Shown: positions 8,531 through 16,439, counted from the stretch's first letter. The stretch: 49,884 nucleotides of DNA from Bryobacterales bacterium (GCA_025350625.1 JANXXL010000283.1:1-49884); one strand, 5' to 3'. The notes: generated by a model from the letters alone, not told the origin. A program made the numbers and translations.

Positions 8531-9691
8531 TTGTCCCAGCGGCCTGAGCTTGATCTCCTAATCGCCTGCGCATTACCGGCGGGATGTCGTGAAACCGGCT
8601 CGCGAGTTCGAGCCGCGCTCGGTGTCCCCCTGGACTGGAACAGGGTTCGGGAACTCGGCGCCTATCATAGAGTCCGGCCTCTGCTCTATGAGCGGCTGAC
8701 GAAGTACGCGGCCGATGCCGTCCCTGCAAACGTGGCCGCCGAACTTGCCTCCGAATTTCGCAGCGGAGTAGCTCGCAGCCTCTATCTAACCGGAGAGCTG
8801 GTCCGTCTGACGAAAGCGTTCGCAGCGGTAAACATTCCGGTGCTCCCCCACAAAGGGCCAGTACTGGCACAAACCGCCTATGGCGATTTGGCTCTGCGTG
8901 AGTTCTCCGACCTGGATTTGCTGATCCATTCGTCCGATTTGCCTGCGGCGATCAAACTCCTGGAAGAGTGCGGTTTTTTGCCGCCTCCGGACTTGGCGTG
9001 GCTGTCCCCTCAGGCTTTGCTCCGCTGGACCTGGGAGACGTCTTACACTTCAGCCAGCGGGGTTTCCGTCGATCTTCACTGGAGACTAACGCCACCCCAT
9101 TACACGGTTCAACTCGATCCGGACATCCTCTGGAATCATCGGGCCTCCATTACAATCGCCGGATCCGCGCTGCCGTCGATCACGCCCGAAGCGATGTTAC
9201 TGCTGCTCGCGGTGCATGGCGGGAAACACTGCTGGGAGGCGTTGGGCTGGCTGGCGGACATAGCCTGGCTGCTCGACGCGAATCCTAAACTCGACTGGCA
9301 GCTCGCCTGGAAACTGGCCGGTGATACAAAATGCCATCGCCCGCTCCTGCTCGCTTTATCCCTGGTGGCGCAGCTCTTCGACGCCAACGTTCCGAAGCTG
9401 GGAAGCGATCCGTTGGCCGGCAAGCTGCGGCAGCGAGTCATGGCTCGCCTTTACCAGGGGCCAATCGAGACTCCGCGTTCGCCTGAGCTGTTTTCCTTCG
9501 CCGCGACGCTCGCCCGCCAACGCAGCGATTCCTTAAAACATTTGCTGGGCGTTGTGTTTCATCCCACGGAAATCGACTGGAAAGAGCGGCGCCTGCCCGA
9601 TTCCCGGTTTTGGCTCTACACTCCGGCGCGGCTCGCGCGGCTCTGCGGGAAATACCTGCGAAGAAAAACATCATCGAGTGAACGCACCTAG
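8531..9691 (+). CDS. Nucleotidyltransferase family protein (PF14907 type)
   Basis: A 386-residue cytosolic protein beginning at a TTG; no ATG lies near the start and upstream codons in frame give no better choice. The diagnostic block is PVLPHKGPVLAQTAYGDLAL followed by REFSDLDLLI, about residues 100-135; the acidic DLDLL pair is the likely metal-binding site of a minimal nucleotidyltransferase fold. A second family hallmark is AVHGGKHCWEALGWLADIAW, about residue 220-240. Members occur in lasso-peptide and related RiPP clusters together with HPr-kinase-like and PqqD-like genes; the pseudomycoidin cluster member (PsmN) is the best-known case. Those same partners lie 3.4-5 kb downstream here, separated by a large secreted-protein gene, so membership in that system is plausible but not shown by operon structure. 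Confidence 0.75.
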   Translation: MSQRPELDLLIACALPAGCRETGSRVRAALGVPLDWNRVRELGAYHRVRPLLYERLTKYAADAVPANVAAELASEFRSGVARSLYLTGELVRLTKAFAAVNIPVLPHKGPVLAQTAYGDLALREFSDLDLLIHSSDLPAAIKLLEECGFLPPPDLAWLSPQALLRWTWETSYTSASGVSVDLHWRLTPPHYTVQLDPDILWNHRASITIAGSALPSITPEAMLLLLAVHGGKHCWEALGWLADIAWLLDANPKLDWQLAWKLAGDTKCHRPLLLALSLVAQLFDANVPKLGSDPLAGKLRQRVMARLYQGPIETPRSPELFSFAATLARQRSDSLKHLLGVVFHPTEIDWKERRLPDSRFWLYTPARLARLCGKYLRRKTSSSERT

Positions 9692-9786
9692 TTAAACGAG
9701 TACTAACCGCGAACTGCTCGGAACCCGTGCGGAATTTTTTGCTCGCGGGCTACGGCTGCGGATGGTACTTCTAGAACCTTCGAGTA

Positions 9787-9815
9787 TTGACTCATCCTCC
9801 GACCGATGTTAACCT
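9787..9815 (+). promoter_or_regulatory. Candidate sigma-70 promoter for the large secreted protein
   Basis: TTGACT at 9787-9792 and TAACCT at 9810-9815 are separated by 17 bases. The predicted transcript begins near 9822 and has a leader of about 100 bases containing a CCTC-TCGGAG-GAGG hairpin-like sequence at 9835-9848. The -35 is strong and the -10 moderate. Confidence 0.45.
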
Positions 9816-9919
9816 CGAACCACTTTCGCACCTCTCGGAGGAGGATGTATTACATCTATGGTGCCCACAGGATTGGCCCGCCCGCTCACCCAAACTCTCG
9901 TCAGTGGAGATTTTCGTTT

Positions 9920-12844
9920 ATGAATCGCAAAAATTGCATTCCGGTATCGCTGGCCGCGCTGGCGTTTATCGCGGCCCCAGCCGTTGGGCAAAACAATGCT
10001 CCCGGCGTGCCGTACGACTGGAGCCATCATCACGTAATATTCAGTCCACCGAGCACCCAGGAGCAGCAGACCGGCGCGACTGCCGATCGCCGCTATTTGC
10101 ATCAATGGACATACCGCAATTTGCAGCACACAGCGCCTGACGAACAGGACTCGATCAACGGCCAAGTCCACACTGCCGTGAGTTCGGGCGCGCCGCCCGC
10201 CGCGAGTTCCAACGCCGCACTCAGTGCTACACCCAGCGCCTTAAAGACCAGGAAAATCAATAACGGCCTGTGGGAGATGAATATGGGCGCCGGTGCTACT
10301 GTCGGCCAAGGCAACTATCCTGCAAAGTTCTCCTTTACCACTTCTTCCGCTTTGTGTGCAGGCGCCCCGCAGCCGGACTTTGTAGTTTATAACACTGGAT
10401 TGGTGGGTTTAAACACCAGTCAAGCAACCATCATCGCGTTTGACAACCTGTATAGCGGTTGCACTGTTACTCGTACGGGGCTGCACATCACCGCCAATAG
10501 CGGGAGCACCTCCATAGGCTACAGCGCGGGCGTGATCACGACTGCGGATATAGGGTCGACGATCACGGATACGACCTCGGGCCACAGCTTCATACCCGCA
10601 GGCACCACCATTACGGCAGTGACCACACCCGTTGCGGCATCGCTCACTTCGAACAGCTTTAACTCCACGACCACGACGGCGAATTTTGGACAAACGATCT
10701 CGGTAAACGGGGTTACGCTGACGGCAAACACGGCTCGGGCAGAAGTGAATCGGATAGGCTTCGGCGGTACCGCTCCAAGCAATAATGCCTCAGTTACTGT
10801 TGCGGGAATCGCATATGTTTTTAAGACGGCCAATTGGACGTCGGGCACCGAAGGCGCTTCACAATGCTTTATTCGGACAAGCGCCACCACAAGCAATATG
10901 GTTTCCTGGTTGGCCTCGGCGATCACAACTGGCGCTGCTAACACCGGATCGAGCACCAACACGTGGGAGTGTAACGCTGCCAGCGGCTCGCAGCCAAGCG
11001 CAGGTGTTACGGTGACTGGCAGCACAAGTCCCAACGTGGACGTAACGGCCAAAATCGTAGGAGCCACCGGGTTCACGGCAACTTCAACTGGGACTAATGC
11101 GCCGAGCGTCTCAATCACCCTCACCGGCTCGGATGCAGTCAACGCGGGCGCTACATTCTTCACGGTATGGTCCGGAGCTGCGGGTGTCAGCGCCGCGACG
11201 CTGGGCGCGAACATCGTTACCGCCATCAATAACAATTCCGCCACCACGCTTTCAACGGCGGCGCTCGCGGGGGCCGGTCCATTCACGATCACGGTCACCG
11301 CGTCCACTCCCGGCACCGCTGGGAACGGTATCAACGTGGGGAGCACGTTCACGGGATTCTCATGGCCAGCGCCTGGACATCTCCAAAACGGTGTCGATGG
11401 CGCTACGATCAGTAACGCCACTACGGGCGCTATCGTTGCCACCGACAGCATCACGATCACGCCGCCGGCCGGCAAGGTTCCGAACGTCTTCTGGTCCTAC
11501 AACACCGACACCTCGGGCACAGACAATTCCAAGATTTCAACTTCGGTAATTCTCTCACTGGACGGTTCTCAGGTCGCTTTCGTCCATAGCAACGCCAGTG
11601 GATCGAGCCTGGTCCTTCTAAACTGGAAAGCCGGTGACGGTGTGCCGGCGGGCAGCGCCACCAATGCCGCTTCTGCGGCCGTGAAGCCCGCCAATCAGTA
11701 CGCCGCAGGCGCAGCATCAAGCTACATAGCGTGCGCGGCGAACACCTCCTGCCAGCTCACGCTTCCATTTAGCGGCACCACGGCGAACGTTACCCGTTCC
11801 TCGCCTTTTGTCAACTACAATACCGGCGAACTCTACGTTGGCGACGACAACGGTGTGCTCCACAAGTTTGTCAATATTTTCAATGGCGGCATTCCTGCCG
11901 AGGTGACCACGGGAGGATGGCCATTGACGGTGAGCTCAGCGGCCGGGACCGGCAAGATACTCACATCGGCCGTTCTTGACCTGGGTACTCACAACATTTA
12001 CGTGGCAGATTTCGCCGGAGTGCTGCGGTTCGTGAAGGACGTTGGCAGTACCTTAGGAAGTTGCGCTGCCGGCAGCCCGCCATGTCTTGCCTCCGCCACA
12101 CAGACCCCCGGAGGACCGATCGTCGAGGGCCCCATGATCGATTCAACGACGCAAAGAGTTTTCGCGTCTACAGGCGTGACTGGCGCCATAGCATCCTACA
12201 AAATCTTTCAAACGGATGAGGCTTTAACCACCGCGCAGAATAAGTCGATCACCTTCGCAGGCGCGAGCGGAAGGAGCTACAATTCTTATCCTCACTTGGG
12301 CGCCTTCGATAACATCTACTATGCGACTGGCGTCTCCAGCGGTCACTTATACTTTTGCGCGCCGGATACCAGCGGCAGTTTCTTCAATGCCGCCACCCTT
12401 TACCAAATTGGCTTCAACGCTTCAGGGGTGATGAATACCTCTACGGGCGGGAGTTTGACGATGCAAAGCCCGTCGGTTGCAAATGGCGCCAGTGTGGACG
12501 ATTGTTCGCCCCTCACAGAATTTTACAACGGTACGACCGACTTCCTATACGCTGGCGTGGCACAAAACGGAAATATAACTGGCTGCGCGGGTAGTACCAC
12601 GAATGGCTGCCTCTACAACTTCGATATCACGAGCGGGACAATGCCCAGCGATTCGGTTGCCGGGAGAGTCTCGGCGGCGGGGACCAGCGGCATCGTGATC
12701 GACAATACAGCTTCGTCGGGAGGTTCCCAGATCTACTTTACCCCGCTAGCCGACAGTGTTTGCACCGGTGTGTCCCCCCCTGGTGCTCCCGGTAATGGGA
12801 CTGGGGGTTGCGCAACGCAGGCGACCCAGGCCGCTCTGAATTAG
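9920..12844 (+). CDS. Large secreted Thr/Ser/Gly-rich repeat protein
   Basis: The ATG at 9920 has TGGAGA upstream and is followed by a good signal peptide (MNRKNCIPVSLAALAFIAAP); a start at 9806 would add a non-signal N-terminus and is rejected. The ~974-residue protein has a low-complexity first third. Then come two related beta-rich repeat units of roughly 100 residues around positions 270-520, with matching phrases such as VSWLASAIT and LGANIVTAINNN, each following a GFTA/ATFF-type strand. The last third (YVGDDNGVLHKFVNIFNGG, VLDLGTHNIYVADFAGVLRF) looks like beta-propeller repeats. Paired Cys residues suggest an extracytoplasmic, disulfide-stabilised protein. No PEP-CTERM, LPXTG or autotransporter tail is seen. 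Its function is unknown. It sits between the nucleotidyltransferase and the RiPP-like operon and ends 45 bases before the precursor gene. Confidence 0.72.
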   Translation: MNRKNCIPVSLAALAFIAAPAVGQNNAPGVPYDWSHHHVIFSPPSTQEQQTGATADRRYLHQWTYRNLQHTAPDEQDSINGQVHTAVSSGAPPAASSNAALSATPSALKTRKINNGLWEMNMGAGATVGQGNYPAKFSFTTSSALCAGAPQPDFVVYNTGLVGLNTSQATIIAFDNLYSGCTVTRTGLHITANSGSTSIGYSAGVITTADIGSTITDTTSGHSFIPAGTTITAVTTPVAASLTSNSFNSTTTTANFGQTISVNGVTLTANTARAEVNRIGFGGTAPSNNASVTVAGIAYVFKTANWTSGTEGASQCFIRTSATTSNMVSWLASAITTGAANTGSSTNTWECNAASGSQPSAGVTVTGSTSPNVDVTAKIVGATGFTATSTGTNAPSVSITLTGSDAVNAGATFFTVWSGAAGVSAATLGANIVTAINNNSATTLSTAALAGAGPFTITVTASTPGTAGNGINVGSTFTGFSWPAPGHLQNGVDGATISNATTGAIVATDSITITPPAGKVPNVFWSYNTDTSGTDNSKISTSVILSLDGSQVAFVHSNASGSSLVLLNWKAGDGVPAGSATNAASAAVKPANQYAAGAASSYIACAANTSCQLTLPFSGTTANVTRSSPFVNYNTGELYVGDDNGVLHKFVNIFNGGIPAEVTTGGWPLTVSSAAGTGKILTSAVLDLGTHNIYVADFAGVLRFVKDVGSTLGSCAAGSPPCLASATQTPGGPIVEGPMIDSTTQRVFASTGVTGAIASYKIFQTDEALTTAQNKSITFAGASGRSYNSYPHLGAFDNIYYATGVSSGHLYFCAPDTSGSFFNAATLYQIGFNASGVMNTSTGGSLTMQSPSVANGASVDDCSPLTEFYNGTTDFLYAGVAQNGNITGCAGSTTNGCLYNFDITSGTMPSDSVAGRVSAAGTSGIVIDNTASSGGSQIYFTPLADSVCTGVSPPGAPGNGTGGCATQATQAALN

Positions 12845-12889
12845 ATGTTATAGGCTAGGCCCTTGGCGAATCAGAGGCTTTGAGAATAT

Positions 12890-13066
12890 ATGAAAACACC
12901 GCAGTCAAACTACGAACCGATCCACGATCCCAGGGTCGCGGGCGTCAAGAAGCCCTATCAGAAGCCGACCTTCCGCTTCGAGAGGACTTTTGAAACTCGG
13001 GCGCTTACCTGCGGGAAGATCCAAAGCACCCAGGGTTCGTGCCATTTCAACCGGAACGCATCCTAG
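12890..13066 (+). CDS. Putative RiPP precursor peptide (58 residues)
   Basis: A small gene opening the operon. Its ATG at 12890 has GAGG about 12 bases upstream, and its TAG is 10 bases before the protease gene. The peptide splits into a charged leader and a short tail: residues 20-28 read KKPYQKPTF, followed by RFERTFETRALT, then CGKIQSTQGSCHFNRNAS. YQKPTF fits the YxxPx(L/F) motif that PqqD-like recognition elements bind in lasso-peptide leaders, and Thr40 sits two residues before Gly42, like the leader-core junction there. The probable core has two Cys (41, 51), no Asp or Glu, and a C-terminal Ser58. Neighbouring radical SAM/SPASM and PqqD-like genes support precursor status. Modification type and cleavage site are inference. 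Nothing in the window is a second copy. Confidence 0.72.
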   Translation: MKTPQSNYEPIHDPRVAGVKKPYQKPTFRFERTFETRALTCGKIQSTQGSCHFNRNAS

Positions 13067-13076
13067 CGTACGAAGC

Positions 13077-13520
13077 ATGACAGACCTGCACACATCGGCG
13101 AAATGCGACCTCCTGGCGGAAGTGGCCCGGAATATCGGGCACGCGCGCGTGCAGGTCACCGGCTTCAGTATGCTCCCGGCGATCTGGCCCGGAGATGTGC
13201 TCACTGTCGAGCATCACACTCATTCGCAATTCCGCCAAGGACAGATCGCAGTGTTCGCGCGCGACGGCGGGCTGGTGGCGCACCGCGTGATCCGGGCAGA
13301 CGGTTTGATGGTGGTCACGCGAGGCGATAGCCTCCCGGTCGCGGATGTGCCCGTGCGCCCCGAAGAGGTGATTGGGCGGGTGTCGGTAATTGTTCGCAAC
13401 GGCCGCGATGTGGCTGTCGAGCAATCGCTTTCCCAACGGATGCTGGGATTGTTTTTGCAGCGGTCGGATGTGGCGTTGCGGACGCTGCTCCGCCTAAGGA
13501 GGCTGGTGTGGGCAGCATAG
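13077..13520 (+). CDS. Soluble S24/S26 (signal-peptidase-like) Ser-His protease of the RiPP operon
   Basis: The start at 13077, 10 bases after the precursor stop, is preferred over an in-frame ATG at 12990 that overlaps the precursor. The 147-residue protein carries the signal peptidase boxes in order: VTGFSMLPAIWPGD (nucleophile Ser31), RQGQIAVF, and VAHRVIRADG, where His69 occupies the place of the general-base Lys, followed by VTRGDSLP. A Ser-His pair is typical of the SipW/Sec11 branch. There is no N-terminal membrane anchor, so it would work in the cytoplasm, unlike ordinary type I signal peptidases. In this context the likeliest job is cutting the leader from the modified precursor. Its 3' end overlaps the kinase gene by 13 bases. 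Confidence 0.72.
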   Translation: MTDLHTSAKCDLLAEVARNIGHARVQVTGFSMLPAIWPGDVLTVEHHTHSQFRQGQIAVFARDGGLVAHRVIRADGLMVVTRGDSLPVADVPVRPEEVIGRVSVIVRNGRDVAVEQSLSQRMLGLFLQRSDVALRTLLRLRRLVWAA

Positions 13521-14323
13521 CTTCCACTTTCGCGCTGCCTATTGAGATCGGCGGGATCCCTATTTTGGTGCGCACCGATAGCCCGGAGTTCGCCGAAATT
13601 CTTGAACAGCGCTATGGCGGCTATATCAATTTCTCGGCCCAGCCGCTGTTCACGTTCGATGTGGAGATTGTCGAACCTTCGACAGGCGCCGACGCGGATG
13701 CCGCAGCGACGGTGCGGTACGAGGAGGGCCGTTGGATCATCGAACGCGGCGACTTTTACGCGGAGTGGAATCCGCAGGCAAAGCACGGGTGCATCCGGCA
13801 GGCGCTCTATCCGTATGCCATTGACGCGGCTTTGCGCATCTTGCACTCGCTGCTGCTGGCCAGTCAGGGCGGCTTGCTTATGCACGCCGCGAGCGCCGTG
13901 CGCAACGGACGGGCGTTTTTGTTCGCCGGCGTTTCCGAGGCCGGCAAGACCACCATGTCGCGGCTGGCTCCGCCCGACGCTACGCTGCTTACCGACGAGA
14001 TTTCTTATTTGCGTCCGAATAGCGATGGGACGGGCTACCTCGCCTATGGCACGCCGTTCGCGGGGGAGCTGGCCGAGCCGGGCGCCAACATCCGCGCGCC
14101 TTTGGCGGGGATTTTTTTGCTCGGCAAAGGCCCGGAAAACCGTATCGAGCCGGTGGGCGAGGGCGAAGCGGCGCGCGCGGTGCTCGCGAACATTTTGTTT
14201 TTCGCGCACGATGCAGAGTTAGTGGGCAAGGTATTCGATACCGCCTGCCGCGTGGCCCGCACGGTGCCGGTGCAACGTTTGACATTCTTCCCGGACGCTC
14301 GGGTATGGGGCTTAATCCAATGA
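13508..14323 (+). CDS. HPr kinase-related protein (HprK-like) of the RiPP operon
   Basis: The gene starts at a GTG inside the end of the protease gene and ends overlapping the PqqD-like gene. The 271-residue protein has HAASAVRNGRAFLFAG leading into a Walker A loop GVSEAGKTT (about 141-149). An acidic segment LLTDEISYL (about 161-169) follows, then GTPFAGE, IFLLGKGPEN and a C-terminal helix: the layout of HprK C-terminal-domain relatives. True HprK phosphorylates Ser46 of HPr. In paeninodin-type lasso clusters, relatives of this size phosphorylate the C-terminal Ser of the precursor, and the precursor here also ends in Ser. Family annotations also describe an HprK-related kinase paired with a PqqD-like chaperone. 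A role in peptide phosphorylation is therefore the leading inference; the protein could instead only bind nucleotide. Confidence 0.75.
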   Translation: MGSIASTFALPIEIGGIPILVRTDSPEFAEILEQRYGGYINFSAQPLFTFDVEIVEPSTGADADAAATVRYEEGRWIIERGDFYAEWNPQAKHGCIRQALYPYAIDAALRILHSLLLASQGGLLMHAASAVRNGRAFLFAGVSEAGKTTMSRLAPPDATLLTDEISYLRPNSDGTGYLAYGTPFAGELAEPGANIRAPLAGIFLLGKGPENRIEPVGEGEAARAVLANILFFAHDAELVGKVFDTACRVARTVPVQRLTFFPDARVWGLIQ

Positions 14324-14619
14324 CAGCTTGCTACATCGCTCGTTCTTCCCAGGTGGCCGCTCGCATGATCGGCGGCGAAATGATGATTATGTCAGCGAAG
14401 GACAGCACGCTGTTCAATCTGAACGAAGTCGCTTCCGCGATATGGAACGCAGCCGATGGCGCCACGCCGCTGGCGGAAATCGTGCAACGCGCGGTGTGCT
14501 CTGAGTATGAGGTTCCGCCTCCGCAGGCGATCGAAGAGGCCGAGGCGTTTGTGCACGAGTTGTCCGAGCACGGAATCTTGATGGTCTCCGGCCAGCCCAT
14601 CGCGGGTGCACCCAAATGA
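14320..14619 (+). CDS. PqqD family RiPP recognition element
   Basis: The ATG at 14320 forms an ATGA overlap with the kinase stop and is preferred over the ATG at 14305. About 99 residues with the PqqD winged-helix pattern: an N-terminal strand region (ARMIGGEMMIMSAKDSTLFN), LNEVASAIWNAADGATPLAE as the conserved helix-turn, and a terminal HELSEHGILM helix. PqqD-type proteins bind the leader of a precursor peptide and deliver it to the modifying enzyme, usually a radical SAM protein. Its start and end both overlap neighbours by four bases, so its product is probably made in step with the kinase and radical SAM enzyme. It would be expected to bind the YQKPTF-containing leader of the 58-residue precursor. 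Confidence 0.85.
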   Translation: MTACYIARSSQVAARMIGGEMMIMSAKDSTLFNLNEVASAIWNAADGATPLAEIVQRAVCSEYEVPPPQAIEEAEAFVHELSEHGILMVSGQPIAGAPK

Positions 14620-15731
14620 ACCTGATGGACGAGCTGGGCTCGCGCGCCTTGAAGCTGGGCATCCCGCTGAGCGCGCATCTGGACCTCACTTACCGCTGTA
14701 ACGAGCGCTGCGTTCATTGCTACCTGGATCACGACGATCACGGCGAAATGACCACCGCCGAAATCAAGAGTGTGCTGGATCAAATGGCCGAAGCGGGCGT
14801 CCTGTTCCTGGTGCTGAGCGGCGGCGAAGTTTTCATGCGCCGCGACTTCTTCGAGTTGCTGGAATACGCCCGCTCGCTCCTGTTCAGCGTCAAGATCAAG
14901 ACCAACGCGGTGATGATCGGCGACAAGGAAGCGGACCGTCTGGCGCGCGCCGGCGTCGAGGCCGTGCAAGTGAGTGTGTACTCCGCCCGGCACGACGTAC
15001 ATGATGAAATCACCAAGCTTCCGGGGTCGCTGAAGCGCACTATCCAGGGAATGCGGCGGCTGCGCGAGCGCGGCGTGAAGGTGATTTTCGCTAACGTTTT
15101 GATGCAGCGCAATTATGGAGATTATCCTGGCGTGAAGGCGCTGGCTGCGGAGCTGGGAGCGGAATATACTATCGATCCCACGATCACGCCGATGATGGAT
15201 GGCGACCGTTCGATCCTGCAACTGGGGTTGCGTGCGCAGGAATTGGAAGAAGTGTTCCGCAATTCCGAACTGGTGGGCGATGTGGCCGAGTTTTGCGCCC
15301 CTCCGCAGGAAGTGGGCGACGATATTTTGAACGGGCTCCCCTGCAGCGCCGGACACAATGCGTGCTATATCTCGCCTTACGGCGAAGTGTTTCCGTGTGT
15401 GCAATTTCCCCTACCGAGCGGAAACCTGCGGCAACAGAAATTTATCGACATCTGGCGCGATTCGCCACAGCTGCAGGAAGTCCGCGCGATCACGGCGCGG
15501 CAGTTGCCGACATGTTCGACTTGTTCCCACGTCGGAACCTGCTCGCGGTGTCCGGGACTGGCTTACCAGGAAGGCAACATGCGCGGGCCGTCGAGTCAGG
15601 ATTGTGAGAAATCCTACCTGCGCACCGGTGTGGTCACAGCAGGAATGCTCGCCCGCAAGCCTAACGCCGCAGCGGTGTCCACGCTAGTGCAAATTCGCGG
15701 CGTCAACATGACCGGTCTCCAGCACGCCTGA
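14616..15731 (+). CDS. Radical SAM/SPASM peptide maturase (PqqE-like)
   Basis: The ATGA overlap with the PqqD-like gene fixes the start. The 371-residue enzyme has the radical SAM cluster motif CNERCVHC (Cys28, Cys32, Cys35) and VLSGGEVFMRRDF as the GGE SAM-binding motif. A C-terminal SPASM domain has the Cys pattern LPCSAGHNAC, GEVFPCVQFP, TCSTCSHVGTCSRCPGLA and a final QDCEKS, enough for one or two auxiliary iron-sulfur clusters. PqqE-like enzymes use the 5'-deoxyadenosyl radical to make C-C or C-S crosslinks in ribosomal peptides. The precursor has two Cys, Lys43 and several Thr/Gln in the likely core, so a thioether or a C-C crosslink are both possible. It is the last gene of the operon, and a convergent methyltransferase gene ends 12 bases beyond. 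Confidence 0.88.
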   Translation: MNLMDELGSRALKLGIPLSAHLDLTYRCNERCVHCYLDHDDHGEMTTAEIKSVLDQMAEAGVLFLVLSGGEVFMRRDFFELLEYARSLLFSVKIKTNAVMIGDKEADRLARAGVEAVQVSVYSARHDVHDEITKLPGSLKRTIQGMRRLRERGVKVIFANVLMQRNYGDYPGVKALAAELGAEYTIDPTITPMMDGDRSILQLGLRAQELEEVFRNSELVGDVAEFCAPPQEVGDDILNGLPCSAGHNACYISPYGEVFPCVQFPLPSGNLRQQKFIDIWRDSPQLQEVRAITARQLPTCSTCSHVGTCSRCPGLAYQEGNMRGPSSQDCEKSYLRTGVVTAGMLARKPNAAAVSTLVQIRGVNMTGLQHA

Positions 15732-15743
15732 GAGCGATCTGCT

Positions 15744-16439
15744 TCAGACCGATCGATACAACGCGCGGTATGCATTTTCCTCGACCTTGCGAAGCCATGT
15801 TTCGCCTCGAACGCACTGGTCGAATTCTGCTTGATTGAACGCAATCACGAATAAGTCACGCGGGTGCAAGACGTGGGACTGGCGCATCCGCTCCACCACT
15901 TCCACCAGTGTCCAGCCGATGAAGGAGTTGAAAAGGAAAAACACATTGACATCGTCCGGCACCGGGAACGCGGCGGCGTCGGAATAGTGCACCTCCGCCC
16001 GAGCGGCGCGGCGGTGCTTCATCTGCGCGAGATTCTGGCGCGCAATCGCAACCAGCTCGGCCGATATTTCTACGCCGATCACTTTCCGGAAGGGCCGCGC
16101 TGCGGCGCATACCAGTGCCCGTCCCTTGCCGGCGCCGTAATCGAGAAACACTACTTGAGAATCGGGGAAAGGGATCTCCGGCAGAGCGCGCCTCAGGTGT
16201 TCATAGCCCAGGGCAGCGTAGGCTTGAGCATCGGGATTCTGGATGCCGAGTTCTTCAGGCTCGATGAAGCCGGAGGTGGACACGCCGAATTTGCGCTCGC
16301 CATGCCAAGTGGCAATGCGGTGGTGGATCTGCTCCGCAAAACCACCTAAGCCGTAACTGCGGATGTAATCGAACGCCTTGCGCGGCCACCCGATGGCGAG
16401 CAAGCTCGGATTACCCTTCACGGTTGGCTCGGCATCCAT
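15744..16439 (-). CDS. SAM-dependent class I methyltransferase
   Basis: On the minus strand, about 231 residues from the ATG at 16439; an in-frame extension to 16508 has no ribosome-binding site. The Rossmann methyltransferase motif I is VVFLDYGAGKGRALV (about residue 100), motif II KVIGVEISAEL, and motif IV is near VNVFFLFNSFIGW. The N-terminal GFIEPEELGIQNPDAQAYAALGYE segment is common to small-molecule and peptide-linked class I methyltransferases of Acidobacteria. It converges on the radical SAM gene with only 12 bases between, so it is not co-transcribed with the RiPP operon. It could tailor the peptide or act on something unrelated. The substrate cannot be read from sequence. Confidence 0.7.
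   Translation of the reverse strand: MDAEPTVKGNPSLLAIGWPRKAFDYIRSYGLGGFAEQIHHRIATWHGERKFGVSTSGFIEPEELGIQNPDAQAYAALGYEHLRRALPEIPFPDSQVVFLDYGAGKGRALVCAAARPFRKVIGVEISAELVAIARQNLAQMKHRRAARAEVHYSDAAAFPVPDDVNVFFLFNSFIGWTLVEVVERMRQSHVLHPRDLFVIAFNQAEFDQCVRGETWLRKVEENAYRALYRSV

Noticed and set aside
9806-9919. Upstream in-frame start for the large secreted protein
   Set aside because: Adds 38 residues that break the signal peptide; the ATG at 9920 has a better site and a clean signal sequence. The predicted promoter also overlaps this upstream ATG.
12890-13066. A classical lasso peptide precursor
   Set aside because: The likely core has no Asp or Glu for a macrolactam, and neither a lasso B2 protease nor an asparagine-synthetase-like cyclase is in the window.
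13220-14209. 329-codon frame opposite the kinase gene
   Set aside because: Antisense shadow of the HprK-like and protease genes; low-complexity Arg-rich translation.
14331-15404. 357-codon frame opposite the radical SAM gene
   Set aside because: Shadow of the radical SAM/SPASM enzyme; the plus strand carries the Cys motifs.
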